18,651 bases of DNA from DASXMX01 sp036794395. GTDB taxonomy: Bacteria; Planctomycetota; Phycisphaerae; Tepidisphaerales; Tepidisphaeraceae. Below the pieces are notes generated by a model that saw only the letters and a program-made list of their open reading frames with translations, was not told where the DNA came from and did not search any database. Both the position numbers and the translations under genes were made by a program. Positions 10,001 to 14,616 of the stretch are shown piece by piece; positions within the stretch are counted from its first letter, which is position 1, and each line of letters begins with the position of its first letter. The stretch spans positions 1 to 18,651 of the forward strand of contig DAIRGS010000136.1 of the NCBI GenBank assembly GCA_036794395.1. The letters run 5' to 3'.

Positions 10001-12255
10001 TTGATATCCGCCAGCGCTAGCGAATAAGGTCCTGAACCCACGGAAACGGTCCGCTGAGATTGAAAGGTGCCGTCACCGTTGCCCAGGAGAACGCTCACGG
10101 TGTTATCGGTATAGTTGCACGTAACCAAATCGAGCTTGCCATCGCCATTCATGTCTGCGACTGCGAGGCACCGCGCATTGGCCCCGGCGGCAAATGTTCG
10201 CTGTGACTTGAATGTGCCGTCACCGTTTCCCAGCAGAACACTGACGTTGTTGTAGCCGTTGTTGGCGGTCGCCAAGTCGGGAATTCCGTCGCCATTGACG
10301 TCTGCGATGGTGACAAAGCTGGTAATGGTGGCAGCAATGTTGCGAGCTGGTTGGAAGGTACCATCGCCGTTCCCAAGCAGCGCGCTCACGCCATTGTAGA
10401 TGACGGACTTGTTAACAACCACGTCCAGCTTGCCGTCGCCATTCAAGTCCGCCTCCGCGACAGACGCCGCCACTGGAATGACCGACGTTGTCCGCTGCGC
10501 CTGGAATGAGGCAGAGGTCGCGGGCAGACTCCGGAGCGGATTTCCACTGAAATCATGAATCGCGCCGTTGTCGATCAGGTTCAACCCCAGCGTGCCGCTG
10601 CTGGAGACGCCGTTGACCGTGACCGTGTAAACCGAAGAACTGACCGGCGTGACCACCAGCGGCGGCGTGGTGGCCACACCGCCGAGCGACAGAGCAAAGT
10701 CTGTCGCGATGACGCCAGTCACGGGCGCGCTGAAGGTGACTGTATAGCTCACCGTATTGGCGGTGGTGCTCGGCCCGACGGGATTGGCACGGTTGATCGA
10801 AATGACGGTGGGGTAAGTCTGAAGGATCGTGCAGCTTTGCCCCATGAAGCTGCCATTGCTCAGGCCCGGCCCGCCGAGCGGCGTGTTCGAGCCGTTCTTG
10901 ATGGAATCGTCATCGACCAGCTCCAATTGCAACGTGCCGCTGCCGTGGATGCCGTTGATCGTTACCGTGTAGGAAGATCCGCTTCCGGCAACTACCAGCG
11001 GGCCGGCATACGCGGCGCTGCCGCCGGCGACGACCTTAAAATCAGTTGGATCGACCCCGGAAACAGTCTGATCGAATGTGACGGCAAAGCTGACGGTGGT
11101 GGCTGCCGTGATCGCCGTGGCGGGCGCGGAGCGGTTGATCGAAACAACCGATGGCGGCCCAGGCGACAGCAGGAACGCATGCGATTGTCCGCCGATCGTC
11201 CCGTAGCCCACGATCTGCCCGTTATTGTTGATGCTCTGGGCGGCATTCAGGACCCACCCCGATCCGGCAGGGATGAGGCTGTTGAGGTCGGCCATCGCGC
11301 CGCCGGCGTAGACGAACGCATGGGTGATGCTGCCGGCAATGTCGGATTGTCCGACGACCGTACCGGCATTGTTCAACGACCAGGCGATGCCGTCGTTTCC
11401 GCCCAAATCGCCCAGGGGCAGGATCGTGCCACCGGCGATGGTGTACAGGAACGCTTCGCGTTGACCGCCGGCGGTGGTGGACCAGCCGGCGAGCTGACCA
11501 TTGTTGTTGATGCCGACCGGGTCGACCTGGCTGCCGCCGAGGGTTTGCAACGGGGTTTTGGTGGTTGTGCTGACGTTGTAAATGAAACCGCGCCAGTTGC
11601 CGTTGTAGCTGGCGGCGGCCACCAGACCCGAATCGTTGATGCCGGTGGCAGAGCTGATGGGATCGCCGCCCAATGTGCCGATGTCGCGCAAGCCATTGGT
11701 GGTGTCGTAGACGAAAGCGTGATAGATCCCGTAGTTTCCGGTGCTGGCGTCTCCCTGTCCGACGGTTGATCCGTACCCGACGATCTGGCCGGTGGCGTTG
11801 ATTCCGCGTGCAACGGAGTAAAGCCCGCCCGGCGTGCCGATATCGAACATCGTGCCGCCGACATCGCGAAAGGCATGTTGAACCTGTTGGTTGCCGGTGT
11901 AGCTCAAGCCGACGACTTGCCCACCGCTGTTCAGTCCAAATGCGACGCTGGTCGAGTTGGTGACGCCGGAGAACAGCCCCAGATCGCTCATCGATCCGCC
12001 GCTGTAGAGAAAGGCGTGGGATTGCGTGGCCGTGCTGGCCGACCCGGTGATCTGGAGGGAGTCATTGATGCCGTACGCGTTGCTGCTTGTGCCGCCGAGC
12101 GTCCCCAGATCGGTCACGACATACTGGGAAAGGAGCACCCGGCGTTCCAGCGATTCAACGGAATAGGCCACGGCCTGACGAAGCCTGCGAAACTTGATTG
12201 GTGGCGCGCTGCGCTGATGCGGACGCCGCGGTCGACCCAGGCTGAAGATACCCAT
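1099..12255 (-). CDS. Giant modular extracellular repeat protein (HAF, FG-GAP x21, YDG x12, GloVer, dockerin-like), 3718 aa
   Basis: One uninterrupted frame. Approximate order: basic N-terminus; LERRVLLS (36-43); seven HAF repeats (46-365); Ig-like domains 1 and 2 (366-580); seven FG-GAP/VCBS repeats (584-940); Ig-like 3 (944-1047); seven FG-GAP (1054-1400); Ig-like 4 (1406-1507); seven FG-GAP (1514-1858); a further Ig-like domain and an MBG-like domain (1866-2066); twelve YDG domains (2068-3066); seven GloVer-type repeats (3076-3422); a beta-rich spacer; a dockerin-like pair of Ca loops, DANLDRVVNSAD and NFNYDTTINLSD (about 3594-3650); and a Ser/Thr/Ala/Gly tail ending in a basic segment. 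I start at ATG 12255 because GGAGAAG lies five bases upstream; an in-frame GTG at 12297 would add 14 residues but has no such site. No catalytic domain is recognised. It is likely secreted or surface-attached, possibly in adhesion or carbohydrate binding; that role is inference from the module types. Confidence 0.9.
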   Translation of the reverse strand: MGIFSLGRPRRPHQRSAPPIKFRRLRQAVAYSVESLERRVLLSQYVVTDLGTLGGTSSNAYGINDSLQITGSASTATQSHAFLYSGGSMSDLGLFSGVTNSTSVAFGLNSGGQVVGLSYTGNQQVQHAFRDVGGTMFDIGTPGGLYSVARGINATGQIVGYGSTVGQGDASTGNYGIYHAFVYDTTNGLRDIGTLGGDPISSATGINDSGLVAAASYNGNWRGFIYNVSTTTKTPLQTLGGSQVDPVGINNNGQLAGWSTTAGGQREAFLYTIAGGTILPLGDLGGNDGIAWSLNNAGTVVGQSDIAGSITHAFVYAGGAMADLNSLIPAGSGWVLNAAQSINNNGQIVGYGTIGGQSHAFLLSPGPPSVVSINRSAPATAITAATTVSFAVTFDQTVSGVDPTDFKVVAGGSAAYAGPLVVAGSGSSYTVTINGIHGSGTLQLELVDDDSIKNGSNTPLGGPGLSNGSFMGQSCTILQTYPTVISINRANPVGPSTTANTVSYTVTFSAPVTGVIATDFALSLGGVATTPPLVVTPVSSSVYTVTVNGVSSSGTLGLNLIDNGAIHDFSGNPLRSLPATSASFQAQRTTSVIPVAASVAEADLNGDGKLDVVVNKSVIYNGVSALLGNGDGTFQPARNIAATITSFVTIADVNGDGIPDLATANNGYNNVSVLLGNGDGTFKSQRTFAAGANARCLAVADMNGDGKLDLVTCNYTDNTVSVLLGNGDGTFQSQRTVSVGSGPYSLALADINGDGKTDVAVANRGVSTTSTSVLLGNGDGTFQAQQTIALGARQNAVALADLNGDGKLDLVSGLIGSVGVLLGNGNGTFQAAQTFATGATTGASLAVAVSDVNEDGKPDLVMANGGNETLGILLGNGDGTFRAAQTFAAGMQVTTVGQFTFSVAVGDANGDGKPDLVSANGEPLSSSVSVLLNTGLGAFHGQIYTIQQILPTVLSVNRGTPVGPITSASGVNFTVTFNEAVTGVDPTDFQVVTDGSAAASAPVVVTPVSGSVYTVTLNGVHGNGTVGLNLVDNGSIRDLNGNALQSSAAGAFAFQAQQTFAAGPRPFSVVPADLNADGKPDLVLSDQSGDYVGVLLGNGNGTFQVQQTFASGAGSSYSVASADLNGDGRVDVVSANFTGNTVSVLLGNGNGTLQAPQSFATGARPDWIALADVNGDGKIDLIVANANGNTASVLLGNGNGTFQAQQTFAAGANPWTLAVADANGDGKPDLLVADYLSNSVSVLLGNGDGTFQAAQPYAAGANPYFITASDLNADGIPDLVVANFKGANVSVLLGNGNGSFLAQQTFAVGTKPRSIATADVNGDGRQDLIVGDYSNNTLSVLLGNGNGTFQAQQTLNTGAGSGPWGIAAADLNGDGKVDLIAADLLSASVSVILNGAVGSFTGQTYSILQTFPTVLSINRFNPVGPSTSASSVSYTVTFSTPVTGVVADDFVAVPLGGASYTAPLVVAGSGASYTVTVNGIAGGGTLGLNLVDNGAIHDLAGNPLQSSAATSGTFAPQQTYGLSSGPQIVVATDVNGDGKSDLIVTNANGSTVSVLLGNGDGTFQAQRTFAVGVGDWPVGVADVNGDGKPDLIVGFNSSAVGVLLGNGDGSFQAERTFATGSLGGLRSATVADLNGDGKSDLVIMSFAGPLSVLLGNGDGTFRAQGTFATGGGQCYIAIADVNGDSKPDVVVTNPTSNAVGVLLGNGDGTFQAQLTFSTGLYSGPVAVSDVNGDGRSDLVVGNFHTNSVSVLLGNGNGSFQAQRTFTTGPYPSWVAIADVNGDGKPDLIAANNAYGNNVSVLLGNGDGTFAAQLTFACGTHVNAVAVSDFNGDGKPDLVVTNFGSNTVSVLLGNGADSFTGQLYTILAANKLGFATPPSNTTYGTAIDSPGGVQVAVQDSNGNTVAGDTSTVALSLHGGTFVGGGTTVSIAAVNGIATFNNLLMSVAGTYSLTASDGSLSPVDSVSFTVIQATPVVTVSDAGGTYNTGTFPAGDTVAGVGSQSTPAPSLEGVTPTLSYYIGTFTTVASLNGQTALPGAPAAAGSYTVLASFVGSADYIAIGAVANFTIARATLTVTATGINKVYDGTVAATATLSDNHLGGDTVVDSDSSAVFSDKLVGAGKPVSVSGISISGASAANYTLTNATASAAANITARSLSVSATGVNKVYDGTTAGTVSQSDNRVAGDSLTTSFATATFVNKNVGIGKTLSVTGISVTGTDAGNYTFNATASTAANVTARSLTVTATAINKVYDGTTAGTVNLSDNRVAGDSLTNAYTTATFSDKNVGIGKTVSVSGISVTGTDSGNYTFNATASTTANITARSLTVTAAGVNRVYDGTTAGTVNLADNRVAGDSLTDAYTTATFADKNVGIGKTVSVTGISVSGSDSGNYTFNPTASTTANITARSLTVSATGVNKVYDGTTAGTVNLSDNKVAGDSLTDAYTTATFSDKNVGIGKAVSVSGIGVTGTDSGNYTFNPTASATANITARSLTVTATGVNKVYDGTTSGTVNLSDNRVAGDSLTDSYTAATFANKNVGIGKTVSVSGINVTGTDSGNYTFNATASTAANITARALTVTATGVNKVYDGTTAGTVNLSDNRVAGDSLTDAYTTATFADKNVGVGKTVSVTGISVIGTDSGNYTFNATASTTANLTARALTVTATGVNKVYDGTTGATVNLADNRVVGDSLTDAYTTATFADKNVAIGKTVSVSGIGVTGTDSGNYTFNATASATANITARALIVTATGINKVYDGTTAGTVNLSDNRVAGDALTDAYTTATFADKNVGVGKTVSVSGITLGGADAPNYSLSNTTASAAASITARPLHVTATGINKIYDGTTSATVTLSDDRVAGETLSSAYTSASFADRNVGTGKAIAVGGITFGGADSGNYVLANSSAAATANISARSLAVTATAPNRVYDGTIAATASLTDNRLAGDVFTDGYLAATFADKNVGTGKTVTISGISLSGADAGNYTCNVTATAIASVTRRSLTVTAIGQNKPYDGSTSASVVLQDDRLSGDQLTDTYAAAAFADPAVGNGKTITVTGIAISGPDAGNYNANTTAVANANIFVNSLTMESMLSLGGAIGIAPQAGLTLDTLGNLYGTTYSGGPGGDGTVFKVSNGILTTLAVFNGNNGSNPQAALLVDATGNLYGTTVGGGAHGLGTVFKVSNATLTTLASFSGNDGSAPQGGLLMDGSGNLFGTASGGGASGHGVVFKIAAGSSTISPLASFTAANGATPAGSLVFDAAGNLWGTTRSGGTNGAGTLFEITVGSSAIIAVANFGFGLGSYPDGGLLEDAEGNFFGTTRSGGDDGLGTVFEFRRADGALITAALFTGSNGANPSGGLVMDPAGNLYGASASGGGGNYGCVFELAKTSGTLIPIASFDGSIGAYPVAAPVLDVNGNFFLTTQPGGSSNTGALVRLVPPSLDVVRGTVAQDSFTLTQDPDHQHVDWTVGNDAGRLPVTDPRGLTLIGVTSSDTVTLNNAAGNPLPNSLHLDGTFTITGMQGVNPLAGTTLEIGQSTVYVNYASGPSPVAAILAALGSGYNGGGWNGSGSGLAGAITSTAAASGSANTFGVGFADSADGTVVGQPINTVEIRYTVMGDANLDRVVNSADAILMGRNYLIVGRTNWDLGNFNYDTTINLSDAVILQKNFNATATGSVVATTAAAMNAGAGGVAPISTSAPVMVTTSSGGSGSLADGTTADDTRGGYRQKRHGKQRGW
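1306..1476 (-). other. Dockerin-like C-terminal module of the giant protein
   Basis: About 57 residues with two EF-hand-like loops, DANLDRVVNSAD followed by NFNYDTTINLSD, each followed by a hydrophobic helix-like stretch (AILMGRNYL and AVILQKNF). This resembles the GDANLDGxVN...D modules at the C-termini of many planctomycetal surface proteins. Calcium binding is predicted from the acidic and Asn positions. The second loop starts with Asn rather than Asp, so it may bind weakly. A tail of about 67 residues, rich in Ser, Thr, Ala and Gly and ending in a basic RQKRHGKQRGW stretch, follows it. Confidence 0.75.
1990..3030 (-). repeat. Seven GloVer-type repeats in the giant protein
   Basis: Seven units of about 50 residues share the pattern NGS-PQAGLL-D-GNLYGTT-GGGA-GTVFK/E followed by a strand such as LTTLASF. 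The last unit is degenerate (GALVRLVPP). The pattern matches what databases call choice-of-anchor tandem repeat GloVer. Seven copies fit a closed seven-bladed propeller, which is inference. Confidence 0.8.
3058..6054 (-). repeat. Twelve tandem YDG domains in the giant protein
   Basis: Twelve head-to-tail units of 83-84 residues (about 250 bp) share the core TARSLTVTATGVNKVYDGTTAG in slight variants, then DNRVAGDSLTDAYTTATFADKNVG, GKTVSVSGI and GTDSGNYTFNATAS. The middle copies (third to ninth) are nearly identical in protein; the first and the last three diverge. YDG/MBG-type domains are Ig-like folds used as stalks in bacterial surface proteins. The repeats run through the coding sequence and are not CRISPR or transposon-derived. 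Confidence 0.93.
6682..7716 (-). repeat. FG-GAP/VCBS block C, seven repeats
   Basis: Seven units of about 49 residues, each with a Ca-binding-type DxNGDGxxD loop (one altered to DVNGDSKPD) followed by VVxNxxSNxVSVLLGNGDGTFQAQ. The block starts at FAPQQTYG and ends at DSFTGQLYTIL, the same exit sequence as the other two blocks. Seven is the number of blades in an integrin-alpha-type FG-GAP propeller. Confidence 0.9.
8056..9096 (-). repeat. FG-GAP/VCBS block B, seven repeats
   Basis: Seven DxNxDGxxD loops: DLNADGKPD, DLNGDGRVD, DVNGDGKID, DANGDGKPD, DLNADGIPD, DVNGDGRQD and DLNGDGKVD. They alternate with VSVLLGNGNGTFQAQQTFAAG strands. The block enters from an Ig-like domain (PTVLSVNRGTPVGPITSASG) and exits through GSFTGQTYSILQ into the next Ig-like domain. 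Confidence 0.9.
9436..10506 (-). repeat. FG-GAP/VCBS block A, seven repeats
   Basis: Seven loops: DLNGDGKLD, DVNGDGIPD, DMNGDGKLD, DINGDGKTD, DLNGDGKLD, DVNEDGKPD and DANGDGKPD. The intervening sequences are more varied than in blocks B and C, and the last unit has a longer insertion (MQVTTVGQFTF). It exits through GAFHGQIYTIQQ. Confidence 0.9.
11161..12120 (-). repeat. Seven HAF-family repeats at the N-terminus of the giant protein
   Basis: Seven units of about 40-50 residues follow the pattern D-LGTLGG-S-A-GIN-GQIVG-S----HAFLY-GG-M. The His-Ala-Phe triplet that names the family is intact in units 1, 2, 3, 6 and 7, and altered to RGF and EAF in units 4 and 5. HAF repeats are known from probable extracellular bacterial proteins. 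Function is unknown; a seven-bladed propeller is inferred from the count. Confidence 0.85.
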
Positions 12256-12260
12256 TGCTT

Positions 12261-12267
12261 CTTCTCC
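12261..12267 (-). promoter_or_regulatory. Ribosome binding site of the giant gene
   Basis: On the minus strand GGAGAAG is followed by AAGCA and then the ATG at 12255. This favours the ATG over the in-frame GTG at 12297, which has no comparable site. Confidence 0.6.
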
Positions 12268-12604
12268 GCTTCGATTCGTTGAAGAGAAAGCATTCACTGA
12301 CCAGATGTGTGCTCAGAACGCCAATCCAAGTTCCCGCTTAGGGTACCACAAGAATCGAAAACAAACACGGGCAAGATGAATACGGAGTTGTAAGTCGGGA
12401 ACACAGAACAATCACAGGGTAGACGCAGGGCAAAAAACGGAGGACATTTCAGCGGGCGGACGGCGCTCACCCCCCGGCGGTCTGGGCAACAACAAAACCC
12501 CGCTCCAACGTTAACCCCGGCAATGCCCTAAGCAACAATCCGACAAATGTCCGATTTACCCCGAAAAATCGGACATCTTCGGACATTTTCGGACATTTAC
12601 CTGT
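12268..12604. other. Intergenic region upstream of the giant gene
   Basis: About 340 bases between the acyltransferase stop and the giant gene start. It holds the inverted repeat and phased GGACAT array at 12547-12596 and one more GGACATTT at 12442-12449. I found no convincing -35/-10 pair for the giant gene and no tRNA-like or other RNA structure. Confidence 0.6.
12547..12596. repeat. 11-bp inverted repeat plus 10-bp-phased GGACAT motifs
   Basis: ATGTCCGATTT (12547-12557) and AAATCGGACAT (12566-12576) are perfect inverted copies around an 8-base loop. GGACAT then recurs at 12571, 12581 and 12591, exactly 10 bases apart, so all three face the same side of the helix. The array begins 9 bases past the plsC stop and about 290 bases upstream of the giant gene. 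It could be an operator-type binding array or a read-through terminator stem for plsC; no clear U-run follows the stem on the minus strand, so the terminator reading is weak. Confidence 0.55.
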
Positions 12605-13240
12605 TCACAAGTCCCGCCTGTCCAGCGGCACCCTTCCTTCCCTCAATTCCTGAAGCATCGACCGAAACACCCCACCGATCTTCTCCACAATCTCATCCCG
12701 CGACATCCCAGTCAGATCCATGGGCTTCCCATACAGAATCCGGATCGGCTTGGCCCGGAAAAACTTACGCCCGTGCGGCCAGGCGTCGCTCGAACCATCA
12801 ATCACCGCCGGCACCACCGGCACCTTCGCCTTGCGAATCACCAGCGCAATCCCCGGCTCAATCGGCAGCAGCTCCCCGTTCTCCGTTCGCGACCCCTCGG
12901 GGAAAATCATCAGCGCATGCCCATCCTGCGCCCGCTCGATGGCTTCCTTTAAAGCCCGGATATCGCCCTCGCCCTGCCGCACTGGAAACGCGCCCAGCGA
13001 GCGGATGAACCATGCGAACGGCGCAATCTTGAACAGGCTGGCCTTGGCCATGTAGCTCAGCGTTCGCGGCAGCCGCACGCCCAGCAGCAGCGGATCGAGA
13101 TAACTCTGATGATTCGAAACCAGCAGCACCCCGCCCTCTCGCGGAAAGCGATGGGACCCATACACCTTGAGGTCAAATAGAAGCGTCGTGACGACCCTGC
13201 AGAAGACTTGCAGGAGCTTCCAGATTGGCGAAGGCTTCAT
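12605..13240 (-). CDS. plsC: 1-acyl-sn-glycerol-3-phosphate acyltransferase family protein (PlsC/LPLAT)
   Basis: A 211-residue protein that would acylate lysophosphatidic acid to phosphatidic acid at the inner membrane. The family motifs appear in order: NHQSYLD, the catalytic HX4D (H44-D49); FIRSLGAFPVRQG (78-90); FPEGSRT (113-119), the glycerol-phosphate site; and KVPVVPAVI (139-147). A hydrophobic stretch near residues 10-23 may be a membrane-contact helix. Its ATG overlaps the cmk stop as ATGA, and GGGGAG lies nine bases upstream, so translation is probably coupled to cmk. A cmk-plsC neighbour pair is common in bacteria. Length is in the normal short range for the family. The exact acyl acceptor cannot be read from sequence. 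Confidence 0.92.
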   Translation of the reverse strand: MKPSPIWKLLQVFCRVVTTLLFDLKVYGSHRFPREGGVLLVSNHQSYLDPLLLGVRLPRTLSYMAKASLFKIAPFAWFIRSLGAFPVRQGEGDIRALKEAIERAQDGHALMIFPEGSRTENGELLPIEPGIALVIRKAKVPVVPAVIDGSSDAWPHGRKFFRAKPIRILYGKPMDLTGMSRDEIVEKIGGVFRSMLQELREGRVPLDRRDL

Positions 13241-13929
13241 ACTCGAACGCTCCCCGTCCGCGACTGCGGCGCGCGAGCTCGGGCGTTATCAACAATCAGA
13301 TTCACCACCTGCTCCTCGGCCAGATGGGTCGTGTCAATCACCTCGGCCCCCGGCGGGATCGATAGCGGGCCGACCGCCCGGCTCGAATCCCGCTTATCCC
13401 GCTCGATGATTTCCTTCAACACATCGTCACTATTGACGATCTCCCCCCGCGCCCGCAACTGCGCAACCCGCCGGTGCGCCCGCTCGTGCGGCGTGGCATC
13501 GAGATAAATCTTCAGCTCCGCCCCCGGAAAAACCACGCTGCCCTGATCCCGTCCCTCCGCCACCAGATTCCCATGCTCGGCCCCAATCCGCTGCTGCTCC
13601 AGCACCATCTTTTCCCGCACCGCCGGAATGGTCGCCACGTGCGAAGCCGCCCGCGTCACCTCATACCCCCGCAGCAGGTGCGAGACCGGCTCATCATTCA
13701 GCAACACCGCCGGGGGGCGTTTTGACCAGTCAAAGGCGATGCGGCAATGTCGCGCCACAAAGGCAAGTTCGCGCAGATCGGTCAGGCTTGTGTTACGCCG
13801 CAGCGCCGCCAGGGCGATCGTCCGATACATCGCGCCGGTGTCCAGAAAATCAAAGCCCAGCAGCTCGGCCACCTTGCGGGCAACCGTTGACTTGCCTGTT
13901 CCTGCCGGCCCGTCAATGGTGACGATCAT
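13237..13929 (-). CDS. cmk: Cytidylate kinase
   Basis: A 230-residue (d)CMP kinase that transfers phosphate from ATP to CMP or dCMP in the cytoplasm. It starts MIVTIDGPAGTGKST, a P-loop at residues 7-15, followed by the CMP-site motif DTGAMYR (30-36). A GRDQGSVVFP segment corresponds to the usual GRDIGTVVFP, and a later basic DATPHERAHRRVAQLRARGE stretch corresponds to the lid region. Length is normal. It is followed by plsC with a 4-base overlap and preceded by a GNAT gene 52 bases away on the same strand, so the three may be co-transcribed. No strong Shine-Dalgarno is seen before the ATG, but the homology begins at this methionine. Confidence 0.95.
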   Translation of the reverse strand: MIVTIDGPAGTGKSTVARKVAELLGFDFLDTGAMYRTIALAALRRNTSLTDLRELAFVARHCRIAFDWSKRPPAVLLNDEPVSHLLRGYEVTRAASHVATIPAVREKMVLEQQRIGAEHGNLVAEGRDQGSVVFPGAELKIYLDATPHERAHRRVAQLRARGEIVNSDDVLKEIIERDKRDSSRAVGPLSIPPGAEVIDTTHLAEEQVVNLIVDNARARAPQSRTGSVRV

Positions 13930-13981
13930 GCGCGGGATTCTACGGTGGACTTCTGGAATACAGAAGCTTCAACCTCACCAA

Positions 13982-14416
13982 TCAAACCGAGCGCGTTTCC
14001 CACGCATCCGCCGGGTTGGGCCTTCGCGTCAGGCACTCCTGCCGGACAAACCCGGCTTGTTCATAAAGCGTTTGTGCATCCTTGGTCCGCAGCAGTTGGA
14101 GGGAAACCTGCGCCGCCGGGTGCGAGATAACAGTTTGCACCAGCCACTTGCCTAGTGCCTGGCCCCGGTAAGCCGGGTCGATGATGACGTCGCATATCCA
14201 TGCGAAAGTCGAATGATCGGTCACGATCCGGGCAAACCCAATTTGCCGATCCGCGTGATAAACGCCAAAGCTGATCGACTTCTCAATACTCGTGGCAATG
14301 GCCTCGACGGAGCGCCGGTCGGCCCAGTAGGTATTGGCGAGCAACTGGCAGATCCGCTTCAAATCGAGCCGGGTTGAATCGTCTGAGATGAGATAGTCGC
14401 CATTGGTCCATTCCAT
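13982..14416 (-). CDS. GNAT family N-acetyltransferase
   Basis: A 144-residue protein with the acetyl-CoA binding segment YRGQALGKWLV (83-93), preceded by the strand CDVIIDPA and followed by the C-terminal AQTLYEQAGF motif (114-123). The order FGVYHADRQIGFARIVTD, then WICDVIIDP, is typical of a small-molecule GNAT subfamily. The substrate is unknown. The ATG at 14416 has no clear ribosome binding site, but the conserved region needs nearly the whole frame. It diverges from the glycosyltransferase across a 200-base spacer and lies upstream of cmk on the same strand. Confidence 0.88.
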   Translation of the reverse strand: MEWTNGDYLISDDSTRLDLKRICQLLANTYWADRRSVEAIATSIEKSISFGVYHADRQIGFARIVTDHSTFAWICDVIIDPAYRGQALGKWLVQTVISHPAAQVSLQLLRTKDAQTLYEQAGFVRQECLTRRPNPADAWETRSV

Positions 14417-14616
14417 GACGGGATCTTAGTGAAGCGTGCGGGGTTGTGAATCTAGGCGGTATTAATGGCGTAGTGGGCGGAGATTGTCTAATTTTGCCAT
14501 GCGACAGGTCGGTTTTGCGGGCAATAGAATGGCACATTAAGATTAGGAATATACAAATCGCGTCCGCCGGACTTTTTGGTTAAGATCGGCGGAGGTTTCG
14601 CCTGTTAGGACTTTGG
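14417..14616. other. Divergent intergenic spacer between GNAT and glycosyltransferase genes
   Basis: This 200-base AT-richer stretch must hold outward promoters for both directions. One candidate for the plus strand is listed separately. A small GTCC-GCC-GGAC stem followed by five T's lies near 14562-14577; its four base pairs are too short to call a terminator. Confidence 0.5.
14515..14543 (+). promoter_or_regulatory. Candidate sigma70-like promoter for the glycan operon
   Basis: TTGCGG (14515-14520), a 17-base spacer and TAAGAT (14538-14543) match the consensus at three and four of six bases. It sits about 75 bases before the glycosyltransferase ATG in an AT-rich part of the spacer. The match is moderate and planctomycetal promoters are poorly defined. 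Confidence 0.3.

Noticed and set aside
10555..11769. 404-residue plus-strand open frame
   Set aside because: It lies opposite the HAF repeats and Ig-like domains of the giant gene; composition is typical of a high-GC shadow frame.
12256..12297. Upstream GTG start for the giant gene
   Set aside because: It lacks a ribosome site, while ATG 12255 has GGAGAAG at good spacing.
12547..12576. Intrinsic terminator for the acyltransferase gene
   Set aside because: The stem is good but AT-mixed, and no U-run follows on the minus strand; kept only as an inverted repeat.
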